In this document: positions 11,352 through 21,352 of the stretch, one piece after another
How the letters are laid out: every line of letters begins with the position of its first letter
How positions within the stretch are numbered: the stretch's first letter is position 1
Origin: Euptelea pleiosperma
Taxonomy: Eukaryota > Streptophyta > Magnoliopsida > Ranunculales > Eupteleaceae
Reading direction: 5' to 3'
DNA length: 64,000 nt
Assembly: GCA_035048495.1 (NCBI GenBank)
Contig: JASUTR010000036.1
Coordinates: 248,001 to 312,000, forward strand
Notes under the pieces: generated by a model
The model's database searches: none
What the model was told of the DNA's origin: nothing
The model's input: only the letters and a program-made list of their open reading frames with translations
Position numbers and translations under genes: made by a program

Positions 11352-12923
11352 CGCTTCTTCTTCTCCTTCTTCTTCTTCTTCTTTTTCTTCTTTTTCTTCT
11401 TCTTCCTGCATCTGCAAAGGCGAGCAGCACCACTAGCACCGCCTGCACCGTTCACTTCCACCACCGTCTTCTCCATTTGAACCACCGCCGGAATTGCAGC
11501 CCTACAGCACCGCCTCCTCCTCACGGTTCATCACGAACCCAGCAACCCCACACGGTAAGCTCCTTCTCCTTCTGCTCTTCTTCTTCTTGTTTCTTCTCCT
11601 TCCACGCCGGATTGGTGAAGCACCATTAAAACTCAGGCAGAACTCCACTGCTGCCATCACCCCCCCCCCTTTCGTTTTTGCTGGTTCTCCAGCCACCGTT
11701 AGACCGTGCAAGCTCCTGCCATCCTCCACGCACAACCCTTCACCATCGCCCAAAGTGCAGACAGCCCTTGCAACTCCACAGCCATCTATACCACAGTCTC
11801 TCCCCTTCTCTCCATGGTTCTAATGGCTCCTCCATTGGAGCCACCCTTTGCTGCACTAAACAGCAACGTTGAAGCAAGCCTTGCACCCCTCCACAACGGT
11901 GATGCCTCCTTTCATCCTCACGAGCGCATCAACCAGTGTTGATCTCTCCATCTCTACCCTTTCTCCCACACACATCTGTTATCCACGATGGTGGCTGCTA
12001 TTCACATCACCGTTCTCACGAGCTTCTCCAATCTTCCGGGCACATCCACAGTCCACTACGCCTTCACCATTGTCTGGAGTTGCACGCTGGAATTGTCCGT
12101 TGATTTCCACATTCAGCCGACACCTACACCCTGCAACTCTGGTCTGCATCATTTCCTTCACTTGTTGGTTAGTGTCTGGCCGTGCACATCCAAAGGACCG
12201 CTACCTGCTGCTTCTCCATAGCTCCTCAACCACCAACACTAACCACCGGTTGCAAGTGGTTGTTCTTCGTTCTCCTCTCATCTTCCCACCGTATCTGCAA
12301 CTCCAATCAGGTGGTGGTGGGATCTTCTCCCTTGAGCCACCACACACGTGCAACCTTCCTTCTCATGCACCATCGCACCACCATCTCTCCCTCACGCTAG
12401 CTGCCATCTCCTTTGATCTTCATTGTGGTACCCTTCACCATTGGGTAGGTTGGATGGTAAGTCTACACTTTTTCTCTTATTCTTCAATCACTTTCTCTCT
12501 CTAGGACTTATCTTCTTGTCTCTCTTCACTCTCTAGTTTCTATTTCTACCTCTCTTTATTTTTTTTCTCACGTTCTGTCTCTATTTCTTTCTCTCTCTAT
12601 AGGTGTAATTTTCTCTCTCTAGTTTATTTTATTTTATTTTTATTTTTTTTATGCTTTATAATTTAGTTATTTTTACTTGATTGTAAGAGACATATTCGAT
12701 TGAATGAAGTTGATTTGAATAATATTATGTTCCATTCTCTGCAAATTTCCCGTCATTTTATGTCATTATTGCGCTAACCCGACTAATCCCGAGTGAGGAT
12801 CGACATCCGACACGAATCCCTATACAAATCTATCAATTTTGCAGGATAATCGGATACAAATTACAAATATTGTTGAAATTAGGGTTTCCGTAACCAACGA
12901 CGCGGAAAAATCCGACTTTCAAA

Positions 12924-12937
12924 TGGCGCCGCTGCCG
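12924..12937 (+). other. primer-binding site, unit 1 (tRNA-Asp type)
   Basis: TGGCGCCGCTGCCG starts 2 nt after LTR1. It matches the complement of the plant tRNA-Asp 3' end (TGGCGCCGTTGCCG) at 13 of 14 bases, the primer usual for Athila/Tat elements. Confidence 0.8.
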
Positions 12938-13170
12938 CTCGGGTGTTCGGGAGTGCGAAAAAGGACGTAAAGACGGAATTGGAAAGTTGCTGAAGCGAAA
13001 AGCTGCTCAATTTGGACAGCCTGACCTTTTCGGGAAACTTTCTATTTTTTTTTTGTTTTTAGTGATTTTTAGCAGTTTTTAAATTACTATTTTTAATGCC
13101 TCGGAAGGCCGAGTGCAATTTGTAATAATTTAGGAATTTTACTGCTTTCCATATAACTGCTAGATCTTGT

Positions 13171-13195
13171 TCTAGGGTTTTTTAGAAACCCTAGA
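13171..13195 (+). other. leader hairpin with AAACCCTA (telo-box) arm
   Basis: 10-bp perfect stem and 5-nt loop. Identical, loop included, in the autonomous leader (62342-62366, minus strand). Confidence 0.5.
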
Positions 13196-13443
13196 TTAAG
13201 TGGAAATTACCAAAAAATTAAAAAATCAAAATTCAAAAAAATTAGGGTTTTATATTCTGCAGATTTTTAGAAATCACCAATCAAGGATTTGCGATTTTTG
13301 GAAAGATTCCAAAATCTTGATACTCTGCTTAATTAGGGTTTCCCCTCTTAGAAGTTTCCTCTTTAGAAGAATTTCTATCTTTAGAAATCTTCCGAATTTT
13401 GAAAAGTCTGCAAAAGGAAACTCCCCAAATCTAGCAGAATTTC

Positions 13444-13467
13444 AATTTTGGGAAATTTCCCAAAATT
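13444..13467 (+). other. 24-bp perfect palindrome in the leader
   Basis: Centre ttttgggaaatttcccaaaa, extended by aa/tt to 24 bp. The same 24 bp occurs in the autonomous leader at 62069-62092. A self-complementary leader element is a candidate RNA dimerisation site. Confidence 0.5.
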
Positions 13468-14255
13468 ATAAGGGATCTCGCAATCAAATCTTTCTTGGAA
13501 GATCTCCACAGTTCGGGAAACATTCCAATCTAGGTATTTTCCAATCTGGGAATTCCTAAATTTTAACCCATCTCGAATTTGGAAACTAATTCAAAAACTT
13601 GCCTAAATTCAGTGCTTGTTCAGTGAACCCTAAAAAGGCAAGGATCTTCCAAATAAAATCCCACATACCTAGACCGTGCGATCTAACTGTTTCTGCAGGG
13701 ACACGATCCAGTGTGGGTAGAGAGCGAAAGATCAAAGAGGTGGAGTCGGGCCCAAGCCCATTAGGATACCCCTCTCTAACCCACGGAGGAGACCCCGTGG
13801 CGTGGCCCGCGGGAGGTAAGTCTCTATCCTCGCCTTGAGTGCGATACAGAGCATATTGGGTGAATCATTGCCGCTTGTCTATTTGCTTTTGCATACATGT
13901 TATTCGACTTGCGTGGCGTGGCCGTTAATCAATCAACTCCAAGAGAGCAGACCCAGCTCCAAATTGAAACTGGTGGGATTTCATCACCCACCTCATCATT
14001 CCAACTGATTTGATCCCAAGGCTCCATTTAATTAAAAAGAATCAAGAAGTAGAGCCATTTAGCCCGGTGTTCGAGGAAAAATCCACGCAAAGCGAACCCG
14101 CTTAACATCCAATCGAAATAAGACCACGAGCGCGGGTCCCTGTTGTCTAACACACCCATAAGTCCCTGCTACTCAAGTACACTGAGCTCGACGTGGCATC
14201 TTGGACTATTCGGCGGTTAGTTGCGTGTGGACTAGGAACACGCACCAACCCTAGC

Positions 14256-14483
14256 TTAACCCGAGGGAACACTCTTCTTATACACTTGACCAGTCCGGTT
14301 AGTCTGGGACGTACTTAAGACAGCCATTGTGCCGCACGTCTGTCTAGGCTTCGGATTGCCTTGTTGTTGACTAGAGTTAGTACTAAAGGATTCGCTCTGA
14401 AGAGTGTAGCCTGGTGAGAACCTCTGAGTGCAAACAGTTAGTCCGGCGGCTAAAAGATAAACCAGTGGTCCGCCCACTGTCAT
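14256..14483 (-). other. antisense 75-codon ATG frame in the leader (doubtful gene)
   Basis: Starts with a true ATG (cat at 14481-14483). The autonomous leader keeps a 67-codon homologue in the same antisense position (61052-61255), with two amino-acid changes and an earlier stop. No family is recognised. The whole leader is highly conserved at DNA level, so coding is not established. Antisense ORFs are known in some Tat-lineage elements. Confidence 0.25.
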
Positions 14484-14719
14484 AATCTACTCTAGCCCCA
14501 AACTAACAAGATAATGCCTAAAATATATCCTGATTGTTTAGAATAGGATTATCTATGCTTGGTGTGCATCATTTAGGATCACAACTCCAGTGTCTCCTTT
14601 TGGCAACTTTTTACCAAATCTTGGGCTTACTTTTTCAAGTAGAAGCCCGGTTGGACCTGTCCTAACCTTTTACTGACTCGATCTGAGAGTTAGTCCACCG
14701 CACCCCTCTATCGCCTCTA

Positions 14720-16549
14720 ATGGCAGATGAACGGCCTCTGTATGAGACCTACTACAGTTTCTGTGAGAATCGAGGTGATCACTCTCAACAATGGTATGAC
14801 AATTCTGCGTATCATCATGATACTCCAGTCTCGCACACGTCTACAGGGTATGATAATCACCGAGATCCGGAGTACAATTCTGTACTCCAAGAGCTTAAAA
14901 ATTCAGTCTCTACCCTTCGTGCCGCAGTCCAGCAACCTGTGTACCATTCCCAGTCTGTAGGATATTACCCTACTATCCAGCAAGATGTCTGTACCTTTCC
15001 CTCCCCATTGCAGACCTCCTATGACAACACTTATTATCCAGATAATAGGAGTCACCATAACTTTGGTTGGGACCAATCTGCCCTCCCGCAGCAACTGCCG
15101 CAGGATAATTATCCTTCCGGGTTCCATCAACCCAATGGAGAGTATGACTGGCAATACTCGCAATCCCAGTACCCGTCATATCCACAGAATGACTATTCTG
15201 ATCAACAGTGGGCCCCTCAGGATTTCCAGAGTCAGCAGCTAGTCCCAGACTCCACTCTGCCTGACAACTTTCATACCCAGTCGGACTACAATCAAGAGTT
15301 CGCACCTCAGCTCCCCTTGGCTGAACCGCCTCCGTTGGCTACTAAACCCGGTCTAGAGGACCTTCTCTCTCAGTACATTGCCCAGCAACAACAGTTTTTC
15401 CAAGGTCTAGAGCACCAACAAAAGCAATCTATGGAGAGCTTGGAGCAACGTCTAGTTCAATTAGAAAATGAGAGAGAGGAAGTCAACTTCACTAGCCCAC
15501 CAATAGCCTATCTTGAGGAGAGTGACATGGCCACTGTCTATAATGAGGAGTCGCACAATTGGACCAAGTACCAGAATTGCCAGGATGAAATAGAAGTTGT
15601 TACCATCCCTAGATCAAGCTTGATTATTGAGGAACCAGTGTATCCTACTTCGGTGCCTTTAACAGCACCAAATCTTGAACCTACCTCAGAGCAACCTATT
15701 TCTCACTATACTGACCCTGATATCAATCTTCATGACACTGAGCTGTGTCTCGATCGTAGGATCCCAACTGTGCTAGATCTACCGTTCCTCCCCACCTCCC
15801 TTGGAGTGAGCCATAATAGTGATGAACCCATGTCTCCATCTATGGTGCCCTTAACAGCACCAACTTCTAGACTAAGCCCAGAGAAACCCAGTTCCATCTC
15901 TGATAATTCTTTCTCTGCCCTAGCTGCAGACATTCCCACCGATGAGCCGTGTCTAGAACATGAGACTCCCGCTGTCCTGAACCTATCAGTCCCCACCGAG
16001 GAGGAACATATTGAGTGTAGGGATTGGAACATCCCTATCACATTAGAAAACATCGAGAAAGAGGTCAACAGTTTTCACCCGTCACCCTACGTCGATATTA
16101 TCGATGACCCGTGCGCCGTAGAGAGTCTAATCCAGGACTCTCCCGAGGATAAATTATCCAAGTGTCAAGAACACTTTGAGTCTGACTTCATCTCGGAGTC
16201 CAACATTTCTGGTATTACTGATCTGCAGGAGTCTGCTCCATTCAGATACATTCCCGCAAAACTCAATGAGTTTGCGGCTCTGCTAACCACGGTCAGAGAA
16301 CCCACTACTACTCCCCTCTCAGTCTTTACTGAGAAGCTTCTATCCCTCCCCGCTGAATTAAATGTTTTTGCGGGTCTGCTCAGAGAAACCACTCCTACTC
16401 TCCTCTCAATCTTTACTGAGAAGCCTCGATCCCTCCCAGATCAACTCCGTACTTTTGCCGGTCTGCTCAGAGAGCTCAATGCCCTTCTCTCAGTCTACAC
16501 TGAGAAAGACCTGTTCTACACAGGTATACCTAGACAAGGGATAGGATAG
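14720..16549 (+). CDS. 609-aa gag/protease-derived protein of the non-autonomous element, unit 1
   Basis: Starts at ATG (MADERPL) and stops at TAG. It aligns in pieces with the autonomous polyprotein. Residues 1-7 match MAVERPL at residues 45-51 of that protein. Residues 19-75 match the segment after its capsid. Residues 80-200 are a Q/Y/P/N/S-rich low-complexity region. Residues 211-255 are a likely coiled coil (GLEDLLSQ...LEQRLVQLENE). Residues 425-510 match the segment after the protease (CAVESLIxDSxED). Missing are the capsid domain, CCHC zinc knuckle, protease DLGAS active site, RT, RNase H and integrase. Two internal duplications are visible: a 64-aa unit starting VPLTAP at 312 and 376, and a roughly 29-aa unit (FAxLLRE...FTEK) three times in 515-597. 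It may act as an accessory structural protein, or the frame may simply be kept. Function unknown. Confidence 0.75.
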   Translation: MADERPLYETYYSFCENRGDHSQQWYDNSAYHHDTPVSHTSTGYDNHRDPEYNSVLQELKNSVSTLRAAVQQPVYHSQSVGYYPTIQQDVCTFPSPLQTSYDNTYYPDNRSHHNFGWDQSALPQQLPQDNYPSGFHQPNGEYDWQYSQSQYPSYPQNDYSDQQWAPQDFQSQQLVPDSTLPDNFHTQSDYNQEFAPQLPLAEPPPLATKPGLEDLLSQYIAQQQQFFQGLEHQQKQSMESLEQRLVQLENEREEVNFTSPPIAYLEESDMATVYNEESHNWTKYQNCQDEIEVVTIPRSSLIIEEPVYPTSVPLTAPNLEPTSEQPISHYTDPDINLHDTELCLDRRIPTVLDLPFLPTSLGVSHNSDEPMSPSMVPLTAPTSRLSPEKPSSISDNSFSALAADIPTDEPCLEHETPAVLNLSVPTEEEHIECRDWNIPITLENIEKEVNSFHPSPYVDIIDDPCAVESLIQDSPEDKLSKCQEHFESDFISESNISGITDLQESAPFRYIPAKLNEFAALLTTVREPTTTPLSVFTEKLLSLPAELNVFAGLLRETTPTLLSIFTEKPRSLPDQLRTFAGLLRELNALLSVYTEKDLFYTGIPRQGIG

Positions 16550-16620
16550 TTGTCTCCGTTCCACCTTAGGTGTCAGGAAGACTGCAGATTCACTCAGTCT
16601 CCATGAGTTTTAACCTGGTT

Positions 16621-16641
16621 GGGGGTACTTGATATACCCCC
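16621..16641 (+). other. hairpin just after the ORF
   Basis: gggggta / taccccc form a 7-bp stem with a 7-nt loop, about 70 nt after the stop codon. The autonomous element has gggggtg / caccccc in the same position (55082-55100), so the closing pair A-T is replaced by G-C while pairing is kept. It overlaps the first PPT-like motif. Confidence 0.5.
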
Positions 16642-16952
16642 ATCATGTCTGGCTGAAGACGTAAAACTTAGCGCTTTCGGAAAGGCAATTCCGGTATTCC
16701 TAGAGTACATGAGTCTCATGCATTTGTGATTATTGTTATATCTCTGAAAATGCAGGTACATTCATTCTCCCAATCATCAGGTATCACACACTGTCGAGTT
16801 TTTGCCGACTTGGTAACATCCTTCCTGAATCTTTGCATCATCATCACTGATTTGTTATCATTTTATGTCCCGGTCATGAGCACCGAGGACGGTGCTATAT
16901 TTTGGTTGGGGGTGGGTATTTACCAAAACTCATGTATTCCTTTTGATAAATA

Positions 16953-16983
<31 letters not shown>

Positions 16984-17248
16984 GTTGTTTTTGGGGTGAT
17001 TTCCGATGTTCTCCAAAAGTTTTCTAGAATTTCAAAAATGTGTCAAATACCCTGACTTTGATTAGCTGAAAACCTCCGTTAAGTCAGTATTGAGGATGTC
17101 AATTTTTGTTTAAGGTTAGCTTTGAGTCAAGTCAAGCGTGGCTACAGCAGGTTTGAAAACTCAGAAAAACTCAGATTTGGCACAATTGTACACTATCAAC
17201 ATCAGAGTCATCCTAAGTTTTGAAACTCTAGAGATCCTGTGAGAATAA

Positions 17249-17506
17249 TTGTGGAGACCTAACCCAGTGAGCTTTCGAGCCTTTAATCATTTCAGAGAGT
17301 TATACAATAATCCTGAGTCAATGGATGACTCACTATTCTTCATGCCCGCAATATTCGTTGAGAGATCTCATTATCTTTTGCTTCGATCATGGAACTCAGA
17401 ACGACATCAACATTGGATTACTACGACAGAACCTTCTTTGTATCCAGTCAAGACAGTATACATGATAGTGCAAACCCTAGAAAATGATTTAGGCCATTTT
17501 TTCTGA
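17249..17506 (+). other. conserved small open frame in the 3' region (doubtful gene)
   Basis: 85 codons beginning at TTG (WRPNPVSFRAF...). The autonomous element keeps 102 codons in the same place (54151-54459, minus). By eye the two differ over the shared part by about three silent changes, R-to-G and M-to-Q, and a one-T indel changes the C-terminus. No ATG is near the start. It could be an env remnant, an exon, or simply conserved noncoding DNA. Copies are at 25678-25935 and 34108-34365. Confidence 0.25.
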
Positions 17507-18511
17507 ACCATTCAGCCTTTTTACTCACCTGAATTATACTTCACTAGAAACCCCTTGAACCCTTCTATAAAAGCCTTTTATTTGTAAGCCCATTAACCAA
17601 AAACCCAGTTCAGCTACGAAGTGTTACTAGCTACCCTACTTTTGAGAAGGATAAAAAAATAACTGATGTGGGTGTACCGTGAAAAGAAAAGTAAAGAAGA
17701 AAAATCAAAAGGAAAAGAAAGTGGTTCAAGCTGAAAACAAAATATGGAAAGAAAGTATGAAAAAGTGCTGAAAAGAAATTGAGCAGTCTCAAAAATATCA
17801 AGAACAAGAGAAAAATATGAAAAAAGGAAAAAGAACCAGATAATGGTGTTACGTCGCAGGAAAAATGCAAGAAAATGACAATATCCTCTCAAGATCTTTG
17901 AAATCCTGTATCCCTTTATCTCTCTACACCTGACCTAAGCCTCATTACAACCCAGGAAAGTCCTACTTGATTCTAGGATAGTACGATCATAAAATGTGGA
18001 GATTGGAGAAAGAGAAGCTATAGAGTTTGATCCGACGTTCCTGAGTGAAGTGGTATTCCAATCATGAGATCTTCTTCTGTTAAAGATGTCCTTCCTTCAA
18101 ATAAAACATATGTGAGATCTTTTGCCTCTTTATATTAAATACATCTCCTCACATATAAATTGAGAGAAAAGAAGAAAACCCTTCTTGTGTGATTCTATTC
18201 TGAGTGCTAAACATGTGAGATTTGAGGTCGAGGCAGAAAAACTTAGAGGTGATCTGAAAATCTTTACTGTCGGATGATGAGAATGTTGAGCACACACACA
18301 CGCAGAGTCTGACTATTCTGGGTCATGATTATCAGTCTGTAGTCTTGCCAAAACTTTCAAACTCTTTGCTAGCATGTAACTGTTTTTGCATCCATTCAAT
18401 AATTTGACGAACGGTATTTTCCCGGAGCTAATATGAAAAAGTGTGCAGCATGTGCAGAGCCCTTTTAAGCTCATTTATTTCGCACTAATTGCCAAGGATT
18501 GGCAATATGCT

Positions 18512-18521
18512 GGTTGGGGGT
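18512..18521 (+). other. polypurine tract, unit 1
   Basis: ggttgggggt, 2 nt before LTR2; the site for plus-strand priming. Confidence 0.7.
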
Positions 18522-18523
18522 TG

Positions 18524-19487
18524 TGATATTCGCTCAAAAGTGCTTATTTTAAGCAATTATCCTTTTAGCGTTATTGCATTCTCCTACGTAAAATACTCTA
18601 TTTATCTACTTTTCTACGTAAGAGTCTCTTCTGTTGCGTAGAACACACTTTTCTGGACGAAATGGTATATTTGCATGCATTAAACACATTTTCGGAAGTC
18701 TAAATATTAAGCCGTTCTGATAAAGTCTCATTACGCGCTTCTTCTGTCGCAGGAAACCCCGATGGGACGATTCTCGAGACTTATGGGCCCAAATCGATCA
18801 TGAAAGCCCATTATCAAAGCTTAAAGAGCCCACATGCTATGACTAGAAGATATGGGCCAAATATGGGCTGAAGAAGAGGACCAAAAAAAGCCGGCCCAAA
18901 GAACGAAGAGAGCAGGAGAGCCAATGACCAAGAGACGGACCAAAGCGTTTAAAGCCACATGAGTCAGCAAGGAATGATAGTCGACTCTACTGGAGAAGCG
19001 TGAGGATGGTCACAGTGAAGACCAGGGTTCCAGACCCTCCGCCAGTGCTTTTTTCCATTTTTTTGATACTTTTTATCTCATCTCTTCTTATTCTCTCTCT
19101 CTCTTCATCTCTCGATCCTCGAATCTACTGACTTAACCCCAGAACTCCTACCCTTCGGCTCTATCTCATCTCCCTTAGCTTTCTGACCGTTGGATCTTCC
19201 ATCGGACCGTTGGATCTTCAATCGGACCGTTGGATCTCTCTAGATCCGTCGATCTACCAATCTGGGTCCCAATCAAGTCACCATCCATCCGATCGCCATC
19301 AGAATGTCTGTCACATCATATTGTGAGACGATGGACATCATCAGTCCATGTGGGCCAATAGCCGGGCCCATCATCATCGACCCGCTGTCCGACCAGTTAG
19401 TGGACCCCGTGAATTTCAAAATAATTTTAATTAAAAAATGGGGGGTCCACTAAATGGGGAGATTCCCCATAGAAAAGTAGGTTTTTA

Positions 19488-19539
<52 letters not shown>

Positions 19540-21352
19540 AAAAATTATTTTTCTTATTTTTTTTATTCAAAAAAAGCCCCTATTTCCATTAAAGGAAATA
19601 GGGAAGCTTTAAAAGGAGAAGGATAGGGGTTCGTTCGAACCCTAATCCCTCTCCCCTCTCCTCCTCTCCTTCCCCACGTTCTCCCCTTCCTTCTCTTCTT
19701 CCTTCCCTTTCTTCTTCTTCTTCTTCTTCTTCTTCTTCTTCTTCTTCTTCTTCTTGATCTCGCCGGAGTTGCAGAACTCCGGCCGCTTCTTCTTCTCCTT
19801 CTTCTTCTTCTTCTTTTTCTTCTTTTTCTTCTTCTTCCTGCATCTGCAAAGGCGAGCAGCACCACTAGCACCGCCTGCACCGTTCACTTCCACCACCGTC
19901 TTCTCCATTTGAACCACCGCCGGAATTGCAGCCCTACAGCACCGCCTCCTCCTCACGGTTCATCACGAACCCAGCAACCCCACACGGTAAGCTCCTTCTC
20001 CTTCTGCTCTTCTTCTTCTTGTTTCTTCTCCTTCCACGCCGGATTGGTGAAGCACCATTAAAACTCAGGCAGAACTCCACTGCTGCCATCACCCCCCCCC
20101 TTTCGTTTTTGCTGGTTCTCCAGCCACCGTTAGACCGTGCAAGCTCCTGCCATCCTCCACGCACAACCCTTCACCATCGCCCAAAGTGCAGACAGCCCTT
20201 GCAACTCCACAGCCATCTATACCACAGTCTCTCCCCTTCTCTCCATGGTTCTAATGGCTCCTCCATTGGAGCCACCCTTTGCTGCACTAAACAGCAACGT
20301 TGAAGCAAGCCTTGCACCCCTCCACAACGGTGATGCCTCCTTTCATCCTCACGAGCGCATCAACCAGTGTTGATCTCTCCATCTCTACCCTTTCTCCCAC
20401 ACACATCTGTTATCCACGATGGTGGCTGCTATTCACATCACCGTTCTCACGAGCTTCTCCAATCTTCCGGGCACATCCACAGTCCACTACGCCTTCACCA
20501 TTGTCTGGAGTTGCACGCTGGAATTGTCCGTTGATTTCCACATTCAGCCGACACCTACACCCTGCAACTCTGGTCTGCATCATTTCCTTCACTTGTTGGT
20601 TAGTGTCTGGCCGTGCACATCCAAAGGACCGCTACCTGCTGCTTCTCCATAGCTCCTCAACCACCAACACTAACCACCGGTTGCAAGTGGTTGTTCTTCG
20701 TTCTCCTCTCATCTTCCCACCGTATCTGCAACTCCAATCAGGTGGTGGTGGGATCTTCTCCCTTGAGCCACCACACACGTGCAACCTTCCTTCTCATGCA
20801 CCATCGCACCACCATCTCTCCCTCACGCTAGCTGCCATCTCCTTTGATCTTCATTGTGGTACCCTTCACCATTGGGTAGGTTGGATGGTAAGTCTACACT
20901 TTTTCTCTTATTCTTCAATCACTTTCTCTCTCTAGGACTTATCTTCTTGTCTCTCTTCACTCTCTAGTTTCTATTTCTACCTCTCTTTATTTTTTTTCTC
21001 ACGTTCTGTCTCTATTTCTTTCTCTCTCTATAGGTGTAATTTTCTCTCTCTAGTTTATTTTATTTTATTTTTATTTTTTTTATGCTTTATAATTTAGTTA
21101 TTTTTACTTGATTGTAAGAGACATATTCGATTGAATGAAGTTGATTTGAATAATATTATGTTCCATTCTCTGCAAATTTCCCGTCATTTTATGTCATTAT
21201 TGCGCTAACCCGACTAATCCCGAGTGAGGATCGACATCCGACACGAATCCCTATACAAATCTATCAATTTTGCAGGATAATCGGATACAAATTACAAATA
21301 TTGTTGAAATTAGGGTTTCCGTAACCAACGACGCGGAAAAATCCGACTTTCA
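18524..21352 (+). repeat. LTR 2 of the non-autonomous array (shared)
   Basis: 2829 bp. By eye it matches LTR1 apart from homopolymers (A46 instead of A47, C9 instead of C10). It serves as 3' LTR of unit 1 and 5' LTR of unit 2, flanked by a PPT on the left and a PBS on the right, with no satellite between. MSA motifs start at 19184. Confidence 0.93.

Larger units (their letters stand above)
10091..12921 (+). repeat. LTR 1 of the non-autonomous array
   Basis: 2831 bp, TG...CA. U3 (to about 11200) contains ctacgtaa at 10151 and 10181, a TGGGCY cluster (10351-10465), three MSA-like motifs (10751-10801), a 47-nt poly(A) (11058-11104), an imperfect inverted repeat around 11149-11172 and a TATA-like tttaaaag (11176-11183). 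Downstream come a C/T-rich leader with 15 CTT repeats, a hairpin (11330-11351), long pyrimidine-rich DNA and the 3' end beside the PBS. Open frames inside it are Arg/Glu/Lys or Ser/Pro/His low-complexity reads, mostly without ATG, and I do not call them genes. Confidence 0.93.
12922..14719 (+). other. long untranslated leader, unit 1
   Basis: 1.8 kb between LTR1 and the ORF, with no convincing sense gene (open frames at 13200 and 13599 lack a plausible start). It holds the PBS, a hairpin tctagggttt-tttag-aaaccctaga (13171-13195), a 24-bp perfect palindrome (13444-13467), a consensus splice donor AG|GTAAGT (13814-13821) and an ATG-started antisense frame (14256-14483). Up to about 14577 it is very similar to the leader of the autonomous element (60901-62611). 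After that point similarity drops sharply. Packaging or dimerisation signals would be expected here. Confidence 0.8.
16550..18523 (+). other. 3' noncoding region, unit 1
   Basis: About 2 kb between the stop codon and LTR2, where Athila elements often carry an env-like gene; none is seen. Contents in order: a PPT-like ggttgggggt (16617-16626) overlapping a hairpin (16621-16641), a second ggttgggggt (16904-16913), poly(A) of 25 (from 16958), an open frame without ATG shared with the autonomous element (17249-17506), a TATAAAAG (17567-17574), an A/G-rich stretch (about 17645-17880) and the terminal PPT. From about 16643 onward it is highly similar to the autonomous element. Confidence 0.8.

Noticed and set aside
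11131..11524. Poly-Arg, poly-Glu and poly-Lys open frames on the minus strand of each LTR
   Set aside because: Translations of the CTT microsatellite in three frames.
11869..12504. 211-codon open frame in each array LTR
   Set aside because: Starts at TTG, has low-complexity Ser/Pro/His/Leu composition, and no matching frame was noticed in the autonomous LTR.
13200..13838. Sense open frames in the leader (119 and 79 codons)
   Set aside because: No ATG start for the first, no recognisable domain, and they lie in a region better explained as noncoding leader.
15730..16068. Minus-strand frames opposite the 609-aa ORF, and plus-strand frames opposite gag-pol
   Set aside because: Shadows of the real coding strand; no conserved domain seen.
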